A stretch of 64,000 nucleotides of DNA from an uncultured Flavobacteriales bacterium (GTDB lineage Bacteria; Bacteroidota; Bacteroidia; Flavobacteriales; Crocinitomicaceae). The notes below the pieces were generated by a model. The model ran no database searches, was not told the DNA's origin, and saw nothing but the letters and a program-made list of their open reading frames with translations. Shown one piece after another: positions 1 to 7,703 of this stretch (position 1 is the stretch's first letter; the number at the start of each line of letters is the position of its first letter). Both the position numbers and the translations under genes were made by a program. The stretch spans positions 124,001 to 188,000 of the forward strand of contig CAMLRS010000005.1 in the NCBI GenBank assembly GCA_946482515.1, in the 5' to 3' direction.

Positions 1-1
1 C

Positions 2-178
2 AAAGCTTACGGACTGGATTATTGCAGCGCAACAACTATCGAAACGATCGAAACACAATGGGACGATTTCCTGAAACGATCCCCTGATGGTCGCCCGAAA
101 CTGATGGAAATTCATACCACGGGCCAGGAAAACAGCACCATTCTCCGGAATTACTTTTTGGAGACGAAGAACGCGTAA
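2..178 (+). CDS. menD: MenD C-terminal fragment (cut by window edge)
   Basis: This is the 3' end of a gene that begins before the window. The visible 58 codons end in TAA at 176-178. The peptide has an AYGLDY segment, then WDDFL, LMEIHT, and a closing N-x-x-I-L-x-x-Y-F stretch. That pattern matches the C-terminus of Bacteroidota MenD, the ThDP-dependent enzyme that makes SEPHCHC from isochorismate and 2-oxoglutarate in menaquinone synthesis. The catalytic and cofactor-binding parts lie outside the window, so the call rests on the tail alone and on memory of the family. No menaquinone gene follows it here. Confidence 0.6.
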   Translation, partial: KAYGLDYCSATTIETIETQWDDFLKRSPDGRPKLMEIHTTGQENSTILRNYFLETKNA

Positions 179-180
179 GT

Positions 181-403
181 TTCACCACAAAGGAGCAAAG
201 AATAATTGCTTGGCTGTGTTTGTTAAGGAAACAAAGGTGACACTGGTATAATTCATTCGATTCGTTTTCTAAAAGCTTAATTCAGAGATCGTAAAGCGAC
301 AATGATTTTTGTTGCATGCTGCTATCAGCAGAGTTACAGGAAGCTCCTTTGCTACCTTTGCCAGCCAAGTGCGTCAAAAAAATCTTTGCTCCTTTGTGGT
401 GAA
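181..403. repeat. MITE-like unit with 21-bp inverted ends
   Basis: Positions 181-201 and 383-403 are perfect reverse complements (core CACCACAAAGGAGCAAAGA). Just inside each end a second shared word, TTGGCTG, also appears in inverted orientation, so the whole 223 bp could fold as one imperfect hairpin. A one-mismatch copy of the end word (CGCCACAAAGGAGCAAAG) recurs near 48776. No transposase is present. Confidence 0.6.
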
Positions 404-425
404 TGAAATAAAGGGAAAAAGTAAA

Positions 426-475
426 GAGAACCCCTGTTATTAAAAACTACTACTAAAAAATAACAGGAAGTTCTC
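426..475. repeat. 50-bp hairpin
   Basis: GAGAAC and CTGTTATT on the left pair with AATAACAG and GTTCTC on the right around an A-rich loop. No U-tract follows, so it is not a classic intrinsic terminator. A second hairpin, ATGCTGTGT/ACACGGCAT with G-U pairs, sits at 488-509. Confidence 0.55.
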
Positions 476-625
476 CTACTGGTTTGAATGCTGTGTCTAA
501 ACACGGCATAGGTTCAATGAGACCAATATACAAAGTCGCTTTTGTTTTGCCAAATGCTTTTTCAAGTATTTTACTTAATCTGTATAAAAACACCAATTAA
601 TAACAAAATTATCGGCTGCACTGCT

Positions 626-633
626 TATTTTTG
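626..633 (+). promoter_or_regulatory. -7 element (TATTTTTG) of terC
   Basis: Perfect match to the Bacteroidota TAnnTTTG -7 consensus. Only 5 nt (CGGCC) separate it from the ATG at 639, so the transcript would have almost no leader. Confidence 0.6.
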
Positions 634-638
634 CGGCC

Positions 639-1421
639 ATGCAAGAGTTTAGCTTCGACATTCTTTTTACGGGCGTAGGTTTATTTTACCTCGTAGTGTT
701 GACCCTGCTGGAAATCGTTTTGGGGATCGACAATATCATTTTTATTTCCATTGTTACCGATAAGCTCCCGAAAGAGAATCAGCGCCGGGCGCGCTTGCTG
801 GGGCTTTCACTGGCCCTGATCATCCGCTTGCTCTTGCTGAGCCTGGTGTCCTGGATCATGCAGATGGACAAGAATGCGCTGTTTACCATCTTTGAAAAAG
901 GATTTACGGTGCACGACCTCATCCTGATCGCAGGAGGTCTTTTCCTGATCTACAAAGCCACCAAGGAAATGCACAGCAGCGTAAAAGGCAGCCACGAAGA
1001 CGCTGAGAAAAAAGCATCCAACAAGCTCGGGGCTGTGATTACACAGATCGTTCTGATCGACATCGTTTTTAGCTTCGATTCCATCATTACGGCCATCGGT
1101 ATGACCAACGATATCTCTCACCAGGTACCAAAGCTGCCGAACGGTCATGAACAGAATGCGCTGGTGATTATCTACCTGGCCGTGATCATTTCCATGGCTA
1201 TCATGCTGCTCTTCGCCCGACCGATCAGCAACTTCATCAATAATCGCCCGACGATCAAGATGATCGCACTCGGTTTCCTTGTAACCATCGGTGTGATCCT
1301 GATCGCTGAAGGTTTTGGAGAGCACGTTCCGAAAGGCTACATCTACTTCGCGATGGTGTACGCGCTTGTCCTTGAATTCCTGAACATCCGCGCCCGCAAA
1401 AACCGCGGTGAAAGCGAATAA
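639..1421 (+). CDS. TerC/YkoY-family integral membrane protein
   Basis: The 260-aa protein is almost entirely hydrophobic, with about seven membrane segments. It carries the family signatures ETVLGIDN-like EIVLGIDN near residue 28 and a second acidic membrane motif, FSFDSI, near residue 146. TerC proteins are linked to tellurite resistance and, in better studied members, to manganese export or metal loading of secreted proteins at the inner membrane. The substrate here is not known. The hydrophilic loop around residues 110-130 is normal for the family. The stop codon overlaps the next start (TAATG), so the three small downstream genes are probably cotranscribed. The start is set by the -7 element 5 nt upstream. 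Confidence 0.88.
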   Translation: MQEFSFDILFTGVGLFYLVVLTLLEIVLGIDNIIFISIVTDKLPKENQRRARLLGLSLALIIRLLLLSLVSWIMQMDKNALFTIFEKGFTVHDLILIAGGLFLIYKATKEMHSSVKGSHEDAEKKASNKLGAVITQIVLIDIVFSFDSIITAIGMTNDISHQVPKLPNGHEQNALVIIYLAVIISMAIMLLFARPISNFINNRPTIKMIALGFLVTIGVILIAEGFGEHVPKGYIYFAMVYALVLEFLNIRARKNRGESE

Positions 1422-2002
1422 TGACAGAAGACGAAGCACGATTGTTTCTTGGGCTGCAGGAAGGTGACGACCTCGAGGATGCCTACGAGGATGCATTGTT
1501 CGAAATCCGGAAATTCCTGCTGGCGAAACCCGTTTTGCTGAAAACGCTGCAATCCCGACAGGCGAAGCTGAAACAATTGCAGCAGGCTTTTGGCATATTG
1601 GGCGGAACAGAGCCGGAACTACCCGTCGTTTCTTCGATTGCTTTTCATCCTTCGGAAAACATACTGGAACACCATTCCCGTTACTTTGAAGCCAAGAACG
1701 AGCTCAAAAGAAGGCTGTCGGCCGCTTCGGGAGCAGAAGACATGCACCGCATCATCGATGAGCTCATTGAGCTTGAACGCAGTTTTGTGAAACCTTTTTC
1801 ACTGATTACCGACTGGACATCCGAAGAAGTGCTGGTGAGCCGCGAAGCCGACAGCATGGAGATCATCCGTGAGCTGCGTCGTTTGCAGGAAGAAGGCGTG
1901 GAAACGCTCGAAGCTTTGAACAAAAACAAGGATCGCCTTTCGATAGCGCTGCTGCGTGAATTAAAGCGATTATCTTTGCACCAAAATTACCTGTACGAAT
2001 GA
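1421..2002 (+). CDS. Conserved hypothetical protein, helical
   Basis: I do not recognise this 193-aa protein. It is hydrophilic, rich in Glu, Leu, Arg and Lys, and looks all-helical with probable coiled-coil stretches (residues 60-80 and 125-190). No signal peptide or membrane segment is visible, so it is probably cytoplasmic. It starts in the last base of the terC stop codon and its own stop overlaps the next gene by 4 bp, which implies translational coupling in a terC - this gene - DUF493 - membrane protein operon. Confidence 0.7.
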   Translation: MTEDEARLFLGLQEGDDLEDAYEDALFEIRKFLLAKPVLLKTLQSRQAKLKQLQQAFGILGGTEPELPVVSSIAFHPSENILEHHSRYFEAKNELKRRLSAASGAEDMHRIIDELIELERSFVKPFSLITDWTSEEVLVSREADSMEIIRELRRLQEEGVETLEALNKNKDRLSIALLRELKRLSLHQNYLYE

Positions 2003-2265
2003 GCGACGTGTTTGACAAGCTGAAAGAGCAGTTAGCTTTACAAGAATGGCCTGATGTCTACCTCTTCAAGTTCATCGTACCCAATACCCCGGAAATGCTG
2101 GCGAAAGCAACCAGTTTGTTTGGCGAACATGTCGAATTGGCCTTTCACGAGTCCAAAACCGGTAAATACGTCAGTGTGAGCGCCAAAGAAATGATGCTGG
2201 ATGTCGAATCCATCATCGAAGTCTACGAGCGCGCCGCACTTATTAAAGGATTGATCGCATTATGA
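1999..2265 (+). CDS. DUF493 (YbeD-like) family protein
   Basis: An 88-aa soluble protein matching the DUF493/YbeD family: a short alpha-beta ACT-like fold, with the typical WPDVYLFKFIVP start of the first strand and a VSVSAKEMM strand-helix junction later. Family members are small cytoplasmic proteins. E. coli YbeD sits between dacA and lipB and was proposed to be an allosteric regulator, but the role is unproven. It overlaps the upstream gene (ATGA) and the downstream gene by 4 bp. Confidence 0.8.
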   Translation: MSDVFDKLKEQLALQEWPDVYLFKFIVPNTPEMLAKATSLFGEHVELAFHESKTGKYVSVSAKEMMLDVESIIEVYERAALIKGLIAL

Positions 2266-2672
2266 TACTGGCAGGCATTACCTTAACCAAAACACTGATC
2301 GGTACGCTGATCGTTACACTCGCCGTACTGATCCTGGTGATCGCTTACCGCAAATTGCTGCGTTACTTAGGCAAAGGGGCTCCGGTGAAAGAAAACTATG
2401 CTGTATTGTTCGGATTGGAACAGCCGCAGGTAACGGGCGAAGTGGAATTCTACTTCACGCTCGAACAGCCGCGTGCTATCGTGTTCTGCATCCTGGACAG
2501 CGCTATGAACGAAATGAAGGTCGTTGCGGATCAGGATTTCACTTCTGGCGGGCATATTCTCCGCTTCGATACCCGCACGCTGGAAAACGGCATTTACTTC
2601 TATTGCCTACGCAGCGATAACCAGAAAACCATGAAGCGAATGGTAGTTCAGCATGACAATATGGCAGGGTAA
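2262..2672 (+). CDS. Membrane-anchored small protein with sorting-domain-like beta fold
   Basis: The 136-aa protein has one N-terminal membrane helix (about residues 5-27) and a beta-rich domain of about 85 residues. The final part (GGHILRFDTRTLENGIYFYCLR) reads like the last strands of a T9SS C-terminal sorting or FlgD-like Ig domain, where L-x-x-G-x-Y is characteristic. The protein has no signal peptidase site and is far too short to be an exported enzyme, so it is probably an inner-membrane protein with a periplasmic beta domain. It is last in the terC operon. The resemblance to sorting domains is my inference. Confidence 0.6.
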   Translation: MILAGITLTKTLIGTLIVTLAVLILVIAYRKLLRYLGKGAPVKENYAVLFGLEQPQVTGEVEFYFTLEQPRAIVFCILDSAMNEMKVVADQDFTSGGHILRFDTRTLENGIYFYCLRSDNQKTMKRMVVQHDNMAG

Positions 2673-2688
2673 AATGGGTGGCAAGCGG

Positions 2689-2720
2689 TTTGCTTACATG
2701 GAAACGAAATAGTACTTTTA
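2689..2720 (+). promoter_or_regulatory. Probable trxA promoter
   Basis: TTTG at 2689-2692, a 20-nt spacer and TACTTTTA at 2713-2720, one mismatch from the TAnnTTTG -7 consensus. Spacing fits the Bacteroidota -33/-7 arrangement. The leader to the ATG at 2762 would be about 40 nt. Confidence 0.45.
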
Positions 2721-2761
2721 ACCCAAGGAAAAAGTCGCAATTAATACATAAAAAACAAATT

Positions 2762-3079
2762 ATGGCAATAGAAATCACCGATGCAAACTTTGAAGAGATT
2801 GTATTGAAATCAGACAAACCGGTAGTAGTGGATTTTTGGGCAGAGTGGTGCGGACCGTGCCGCCTGATCGGACCCGTAATTGAAGAAATGTCATCCGAAT
2901 ACGAAGGTAAAGCGGTGATCGGGAAAGTGAACGTGGATGCAAACCCTGGCGTTTCCGCTAAATTCGGAATCCGCAACATCCCAACGATCCTGTTTGTAAA
3001 AGGAGGCGAGATCGCGGACAAATCCGTTGGTGCCGTTCCAAAAGCGCAGTTGACTTCCAAACTGGATGCGCTGTTATAA
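2762..3079 (+). CDS. trxA: Thioredoxin
   Basis: A 105-aa canonical thioredoxin, the cytoplasmic disulfide reductase that recycles with thioredoxin reductase. The active-site motif WCGPC lies near residue 30, preceded by VVDFWAEW. The cis-proline segment is NIPTILF, and the ending is GAVPKAQLTSKLDALL. The reading frame is open back to 2678, but the extra 28 residues are basic and not conserved in the family. I chose the ATG at 2762 for its match to thioredoxin N-termini (MAIEITDANF) and for the promoter that lies inside the longer frame. A strong terminator follows at 3103. Confidence 0.95.
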   Translation: MAIEITDANFEEIVLKSDKPVVVDFWAEWCGPCRLIGPVIEEMSSEYEGKAVIGKVNVDANPGVSAKFGIRNIPTILFVKGGEIADKSVGAVPKAQLTSKLDALL

Positions 3080-3102
3080 TGCAGACATATTGAATTGAAC
3101 AT

Positions 3103-3134
3103 AAAAGGCTTTCCGGATTTCGGGAGCCTTTTTT
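3103..3134 (+). terminator. Rho-independent terminator after trxA
   Basis: AAAGGCT-CCG pairs with CGG-AGCCTTT across a short loop, with two unpaired bases in the left arm and one in the right, followed by a run of T. Confidence 0.75.
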
Positions 3135-3149
3135 CATGCTTATTTATCG

Positions 3150-3854
3150 ATGAAAAATTTCCTTCGCAGGCTTAAATTTTACGGGATCGGTTTCGGGATC
3201 GGAATCGTCTTTGTGTTGTTCTTCTTTCAGAACCGCGGCTGTACCTGGCTGCCATCCAACAGGGTTAAAAACACCATTCTGGGCCGTGTGCTCGTGATCG
3301 AAGATCAGCAGGCCGCCCTGATGAAAAAACATGGGATTTCGGCCAAAGACGCCGTGGCCTTCCTCGACGATGGCGACATCGCTTTCGGAGAGAGCAAGAA
3401 AGCCGGCAATCCGCAGGTGTACAGCATCCGGAAGGAAATCAACGGGAAAGAAGTGGAGCTTTGGTTCACGCTTCCCGATGACAGCTACATCTCGGAAATC
3501 CAGTGGCCTGCAGGCTCCGTTCAGAAAGCGGGCAACTCCGCCGAAGGAATGGGCCGCATGGTGCATTTCCCGAATGTGAAGAGCATCGTGTACCTCGACG
3601 ACAACAAGCCGTTCCTGTGTCAGCAAGATAAAACGCGCCTGATTTCGACCAAAGAGGTACAAAAATGCATGCAGCTCACTGGTAAAATCGACTTCGGGCG
3701 CTCCGATTTCGATCAAAAGCCGCAGGCTCAGCAATACGTTCTGTTCACATCGCCGAACGGAATGAAGATCGAGGCAAAAACGGTTTGGTTCCAGGAGCAT
3801 ATCCGTTTTAAGCGATTCATTTTGCAGGATTCCATTCCTTGTCCGTCGAATTAA
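3150..3854 (+). CDS. Conserved hypothetical membrane-anchored protein, DUF4258-like
   Basis: A 234-aa protein with one N-terminal membrane helix (about residues 12-28), then a soluble domain. The segment after the helix (GCTWLPSNRVKNTI) is like that of Flavobacteriia proteins often annotated DUF4258; I give that name with caution. The remainder looks alpha-beta with several conserved-looking Trp and Gly positions. There is no enzyme motif I can name. It stands alone between the trxA terminator and the lpxD promoter. Confidence 0.65.
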   Translation: MKNFLRRLKFYGIGFGIGIVFVLFFFQNRGCTWLPSNRVKNTILGRVLVIEDQQAALMKKHGISAKDAVAFLDDGDIAFGESKKAGNPQVYSIRKEINGKEVELWFTLPDDSYISEIQWPAGSVQKAGNSAEGMGRMVHFPNVKSIVYLDDNKPFLCQQDKTRLISTKEVQKCMQLTGKIDFGRSDFDQKPQAQQYVLFTSPNGMKIEAKTVWFQEHIRFKRFILQDSIPCPSN

Positions 3855-3909
3855 GAGATGCGTGTTAATAATTCGACGCCAAGCTACATAGTCACAGTTA
3901 CCTTTTTAT

Positions 3910-3917
3910 TACATTTG
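3910..3917 (+). promoter_or_regulatory. -7 element (TACATTTG) of the lpx operon
   Basis: Perfect TAnnTTTG. Only 4 nt (TTCG) separate it from the lpxD ATG at 3922, so transcription would start at or next to the start codon. Confidence 0.6.
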
Positions 3918-3921
3918 TTCG

Positions 3922-4968
3922 ATGGAATTTTCAGCGCAGCAAATCGCTACCATTCTCCAGGGAGAAGTTGTGGGCAACCCGGACGCGATCGTTTCCGGCC
4001 TCGCTAAGATCGAGGAAGGGACCGCAGGTACCTTGTCCTTCCTTTCCAATAGCAAATACGAAGAGTTTATCTACACGACAGGTTCTACGATCTGTATCGT
4101 CAATAAAACCTTTGAACCATCCAGGCCGGTTCCGGATACGCTCACACTCATCAAGGTGGAGGACGCGTATGCCTGTTTCGCCAAACTGCTGGATGTGTAC
4201 AACCAGATGCGCCAGAAACAGCCGAAGATAGAGCAGCCTTCTTTCATTAGTGAAGGAGCGACGATCGGCGCAGGTTTGTACCTGGGGGCATTTGCCTACA
4301 TTTCCGAAGGAGCCAAAATTGGCAATAACGTAAAGATCTATCCGAACGTATTCGTTGGCGACAACGTGGTGATCGGTAACGATACCGTGCTGCACGCCGG
4401 TGTGAAAATCTACGCCGACTGCGTCATCGGGGACCGCTGCGTCATTCATGCCGGAACAGTTATCGGCAGCGACGGCTTCGGTTTTGCGCCCAACGAACAG
4501 GGCGTTTTCTCGAAAGTGCCGCAGATTGGGAACGTAGTCATCGAAGACGACGTAGAAATCGGTGCCAACGCAACGATCGACTGTGCCACACTCGGCTCGA
4601 CCATTATTCGCAAAGGGGTGAAAATCGATAACCTCGTTCACCTGGCCCACAACGTGGAAATAGGCGATCATTCGGCCCTGGCTGCACAAGTCGGAATTGC
4701 CGGATCGGCCAAATTAGGCAAGCACATCATGGTGGGCGGCCAGGCTGGTATCAGCGGTCACCTCCACATTGCCGACGGCACGAAAATCGTAGCCCAATCA
4801 GGTATTCCGAGCACCGTGAAAAAAGCAGACACGCTTATGGGATCGCCGGGTATTCCGATCGAAGAATTTAAGAAATCCTATTTCGGCTTCCGAAAACTGT
4901 CGTTCATTCTCCAAAAGCTGAACGAGCTGGATCAGAAGCTGAAAGCCATATCAAAACCATCAGAGTAA
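3922..4968 (+). CDS. lpxD: UDP-3-O-(3-hydroxyacyl)glucosamine N-acyltransferase
   Basis: LpxD (348 aa, normal length) transfers a 3-hydroxyacyl chain from acyl carrier protein to the 2-amino group of UDP-3-O-acyl-glucosamine, the third step of lipid A synthesis. Residues 1-100 form the uridine-binding domain ([14 protein letters not shown] start, [10 protein letters not shown]). Residues 110-310 form the left-handed beta-helix of hexapeptide repeats, with DGFGFAP and the catalytic-type His in [12 protein letters not shown]-terminal helix closes it. lpxC/fabZ follows with no gap, and lpxA overlaps that, so the three form one operon. Confidence 0.95.
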   Translation: MEFSAQQIATILQGEVVGNPDAIVSGLAKIEEGTAGTLSFLSNSKYEEFIYTTGSTICIVNKTFEPSRPVPDTLTLIKVEDAYACFAKLLDVYNQMRQKQPKIEQPSFISEGATIGAGLYLGAFAYISEGAKIGNNVKIYPNVFVGDNVVIGNDTVLHAGVKIYADCVIGDRCVIHAGTVIGSDGFGFAPNEQGVFSKVPQIGNVVIEDDVEIGANATIDCATLGSTIIRKGVKIDNLVHLAHNVEIGDHSALAAQVGIAGSAKLGKHIMVGGQAGISGHLHIADGTKIVAQSGIPSTVKKADTLMGSPGIPIEEFKKSYFGFRKLSFILQKLNELDQKLKAISKPSE

Positions 4969-6366
4969 ATGTCTGAAAAACAACGCACGCTAAAAGAAGC
5001 CATTCTATTCAAAGGGGTTGGACTCCACACCGGAGAGCCGGTAACCATGGAAATCTGTCCTGCACCCGAAAATCACGGATATAAATTTCAGCGCATCGAC
5101 CTGGAGAACCAGCCGGTGATCAAGGCAGATGCCGACCTGGTTGTGGGAACCGACCGCGGAACCACACTCGAATTCCAGGGAGCAAGAGTATACACGACGG
5201 AGCACGTTCTGGCGGCTTTGTACGGTATGCAGGTAGATAACGCCCTCATCAAGCTCGACGGACCTGAAATTCCGATCATGGATGGAAGCTCGCTGCTGTT
5301 TGTGAATGAAATCAAGCGCGTAGGCTACCAGGATCAGGAAGCTGATCGCGAATACCTCGAGCTGACCGAAAACATCAAGTGGGAAGATACCGAAAAGGGC
5401 ATTGAATTCCTGGCCGTTCCGGACGATCATTACCGCATTACCGTAATGGTGGATTACAACTCACCGGTACTCGGTACGCAACACGCGGCGATCTACAACA
5501 TCGACGCATTCGAAAAAGAAATTTCCCCTTGCCGTACGTTCTGCTTCCTCCGCGAGCTGGAATTCCTGGCAAATAACAACCTCATCAAAGGTGGTAGCCT
5601 CGACAACGCGATCGTGCTTGTTGAGCGCGACGTAAAGCAGGAAGAGCTCGATAACCTGGCGAAAAAGCTCGGAAAGGAAAACCTGACCGTGAACTACGAA
5701 GGCATCGGCGTACTGAACAGCCTGAAGCTGCAGTTCGAGAACGAGCCGGCGCGTCACAAGCTGCTCGACATCGTTGGCGACCTTGCACTGGTAGGGAAAC
5801 CGCTTAAAGCACACATCCTCGGTGCGCGTCCTGGCCACTCCGGAAACGTGCGCTTCGCCAAAGTACTCAAAGAGCAGATCAAAAAGCAGTCAACAGCCGG
5901 AAAGTACTTCGACCTGACAAAAGAGCCGCTTTACAACATCAACGATATTGAGCGTATGCTCCCGCACCGTTACCCGTTCCTGCTGGTCGACAAAATCATG
6001 GAAATCCATGAAGACCGCATCATCGGTGTGAAGAATGTTACCATGAACGAGCCGCAGTTTACAGGCCATTTTCCGGGCAATCCGGTATTCCCTGGCGTAT
6101 TGCAGATCGAAGCAACGGCCCAGGTAGGAGGCATTTTCGCCCTGAGCAAAGTAGAAGATCCGCATCTGTATTCGACGTACTTCATGAAGATCGACAACGT
6201 GAAATTCAAGCAGAAAGTCGTTCCGGGAGACACCCTGGTGTTTGAGTTGTCATTGCTTTCGCCTATGCGTCGCGGATTGGTACACATGGGTGGAAAAGCC
6301 TATGTAAACGGAGCGCTTGTGATGGAAGCGGAAATGCTTGCACAAGTAATTAAAGACAAAGCCTGA
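4969..6366 (+). CDS. lpxC/fabZ: Bifunctional LpxC deacetylase / FabZ dehydratase
   Basis: A 465-aa fusion typical of Bacteroidota. Residues 1-305 are UDP-3-O-acyl-N-acetylglucosamine deacetylase, the committed lipid A step. The zinc ligands are visible as His in TTEHVLAAL and as His and Asp in ARHKLLDIVGD, and the start KQRTLKEAILFKGVGLHTG is standard. Residues 315-465 are 3-hydroxyacyl-ACP dehydratase, with LPHRYPFLLVDK and the catalytic His in GHFPGNPVFPG followed by Glu in IEATAQ. The fusion couples hydroxyacyl-ACP use by LpxC/LpxD/LpxA with the enzyme that draws the same pool into fatty acids. The TGA stop overlaps the lpxA ATG. Confidence 0.96.
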   Translation: MSEKQRTLKEAILFKGVGLHTGEPVTMEICPAPENHGYKFQRIDLENQPVIKADADLVVGTDRGTTLEFQGARVYTTEHVLAALYGMQVDNALIKLDGPEIPIMDGSSLLFVNEIKRVGYQDQEADREYLELTENIKWEDTEKGIEFLAVPDDHYRITVMVDYNSPVLGTQHAAIYNIDAFEKEISPCRTFCFLRELEFLANNNLIKGGSLDNAIVLVERDVKQEELDNLAKKLGKENLTVNYEGIGVLNSLKLQFENEPARHKLLDIVGDLALVGKPLKAHILGARPGHSGNVRFAKVLKEQIKKQSTAGKYFDLTKEPLYNINDIERMLPHRYPFLLVDKIMEIHEDRIIGVKNVTMNEPQFTGHFPGNPVFPGVLQIEATAQVGGIFALSKVEDPHLYSTYFMKIDNVKFKQKVVPGDTLVFELSLLSPMRRGLVHMGGKAYVNGALVMEAEMLAQVIKDKA

Positions 6367-7142
6367 TGATCAGTAACCTGGCTAATATTGCCCCCGGCGC
6401 CCAATTGGCAGAAGGCGTCACTGTTGACGCTTTCACAACTATTCACAACAACGTAGTTATCGGGAAAGGAACGAAGATCCACCCGAACGTGACGATCTAT
6501 CCGGGCGCCCGAATAGGCGAGAATTGCGAGATCTTTCCGGGAGCTGTGATCAGCGCTATTCCGCAGGACCTGAAATTCGGCGGAGAAGATACAACCGTCG
6601 AGATCGGCGACAACACCATTATTCGCGAAGGCGTAACCATTCACCGTGGAACGCAGGATCGCTGGAAAACCAAGATCGGTAACAACTGCCTGATCATGAC
6701 GTACGTTCACATCGCACACGACTGTGAGATCGGGAACAACGTGATCCTGGCGAGCTATGTTGGCCTATCGGGCCATTGCGTGATCGAAGACTTTGCTATC
6801 CTCGAAGGACGCGTTTCCTCGCAGCAATTCATGCACGTAGGCGCACACGCGTTTATAGCCGGAGCTTCACTGATCCGCAAGAACGTGCCGCCGTATGTGA
6901 AAGCAGCCCGTGAGCCGCTGACGTTTGCAGGTGTTAACTCCGTCGGTCTGCGCAGAAGAGGCTATACAGATGAGCAGGTGCGTGAGATCGAGGATATTTA
7001 CCGCATCCTGTACGTGCAGAACAACAACATTTCCAAGGGAGTAGAAAGCATCATGGAAACGATGCCGGAAACACCTATTCGCGAACAGATTCTTCGTTTT
7101 ATCAGCTCATCAGATAAAGGAATCATACGCGGAATGATTTGA
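6366..7142 (+). CDS. lpxA: UDP-N-acetylglucosamine acyltransferase
   Basis: LpxA (258 aa) adds a 3-hydroxyacyl group to the 3-OH of UDP-GlcNAc, the first step of lipid A synthesis. Hexapeptide repeats run from about residue 8 to 190, with the catalytic His in THVHIAHD-type YVHIAHDCEIG (about residue 119) and a helical C-terminal domain. It is the last gene of the lpx operon and is coupled to lpxC/fabZ by a 1-base overlap of stop and start. Confidence 0.95.
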   Translation: MISNLANIAPGAQLAEGVTVDAFTTIHNNVVIGKGTKIHPNVTIYPGARIGENCEIFPGAVISAIPQDLKFGGEDTTVEIGDNTIIREGVTIHRGTQDRWKTKIGNNCLIMTYVHIAHDCEIGNNVILASYVGLSGHCVIEDFAILEGRVSSQQFMHVGAHAFIAGASLIRKNVPPYVKAAREPLTFAGVNSVGLRRRGYTDEQVREIEDIYRILYVQNNNISKGVESIMETMPETPIREQILRFISSSDKGIIRGMI

Positions 7143-7217
7143 GTTTCCAAGAGTTAGTGAAATCAGGAATAGCAGATTAGAAACGGTTAACTATCTTTCC
7201 ATCCATCCTGTGACAGT

Positions 7218-7643
7218 ATGCTTTCAAAGAAGACGAAATACGCCCTCCACGCACTGACTTACCTCGCTAAGAAGGAAGATGCCAGCCCGACATTGATTCT
7301 CGAAATTTCGCAGAATGCACACATTCCCAGGAAGTTTTTGGAGTCGATTTTGCTGGATTTGAAGAAACAGGGAATCCTCGCGTCCAAAATGGGAAAAGGT
7401 GGTGGTTATTTTCTGCGTCACCATCCCAAAGACATTTCACTTTCCGGTATTATTCGCCTGTTCAACGGCCCGATCGCGCTTCTGCCGTGTGTGAGCCTCA
7501 ATTACTACCAGCCGTGTGACGAGTGCAGCGATGAAGTCCAATGCGGCCTCAACAAAGTAATGATCGACGTGCGCAATGAAACACTGCGCATCCTGGAGAA
7601 CAAGACCATCCAGGATATCGTAGATCAGGAAATCAGGCTTTGA
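7218..7643 (+). CDS. Rrf2-family transcriptional regulator
   Basis: A 141-aa Rrf2/IscR-type protein: winged helix at residues 1-80 with KTKYALHALTYLA, IPRKFLESILLDL and the wing KGGGYFL. A cysteine cluster follows at C91, C100, C103 and C109. IscR and NsrR use three cysteines in the same region to hold an Fe-S cluster, so this is probably a redox, iron or nitric-oxide sensor. A near-consensus TATCTTTC lies 18 nt before the ATG. No target gene is obvious beside it, because the next gene is convergent. Confidence 0.88.
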   Translation: MLSKKTKYALHALTYLAKKEDASPTLILEISQNAHIPRKFLESILLDLKKQGILASKMGKGGGYFLRHHPKDISLSGIIRLFNGPIALLPCVSLNYYQPCDECSDEVQCGLNKVMIDVRNETLRILENKTIQDIVDQEIRL

Positions 7644-7645
7644 TC

Positions 7646-7698
7646 AATTCAGAATTCAAAATGCACAATTCACAATTATGCATTCTGAATTTTGAATT
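7646..7698. repeat. AT-rich palindrome between convergent genes
   Basis: AATTCAGAATTC and ATGCACAATT on the left are mirrored by AATTATGCATTCTGAATTTTGAATT on the right. It lies in the gap between convergent genes and could end transcription from both. The same words recur at 8586-8640. Confidence 0.55.
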
Positions 7699-7703
7699 AT
7701 ACA

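Larger units (their letters stand above)
179..638. other. 460-bp intergenic region with nested inverted repeats
   Basis: No convincing gene is seen. The stretch holds a repeat element with 21-bp perfect inverted ends (181-403), two further hairpins (426-475 and 488-509), an isolated TACCTTTG -7-like element at 353-360 with no gene behind it, and the terC promoter at 626-633. Confidence 0.7.

Noticed and set aside
2678..2761. Extended N-terminus of thioredoxin
   Set aside because: The added residues are not thioredoxin-like and overlap the promoter at 2689-2720.
3931..4689. Long minus-strand ORFs opposite lpxD, lpxC/fabZ and many eCIS genes
   Set aside because: They are frame shadows of well-supported plus-strand genes. 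Their translations are rich in His, Arg and Cys without known motifs.
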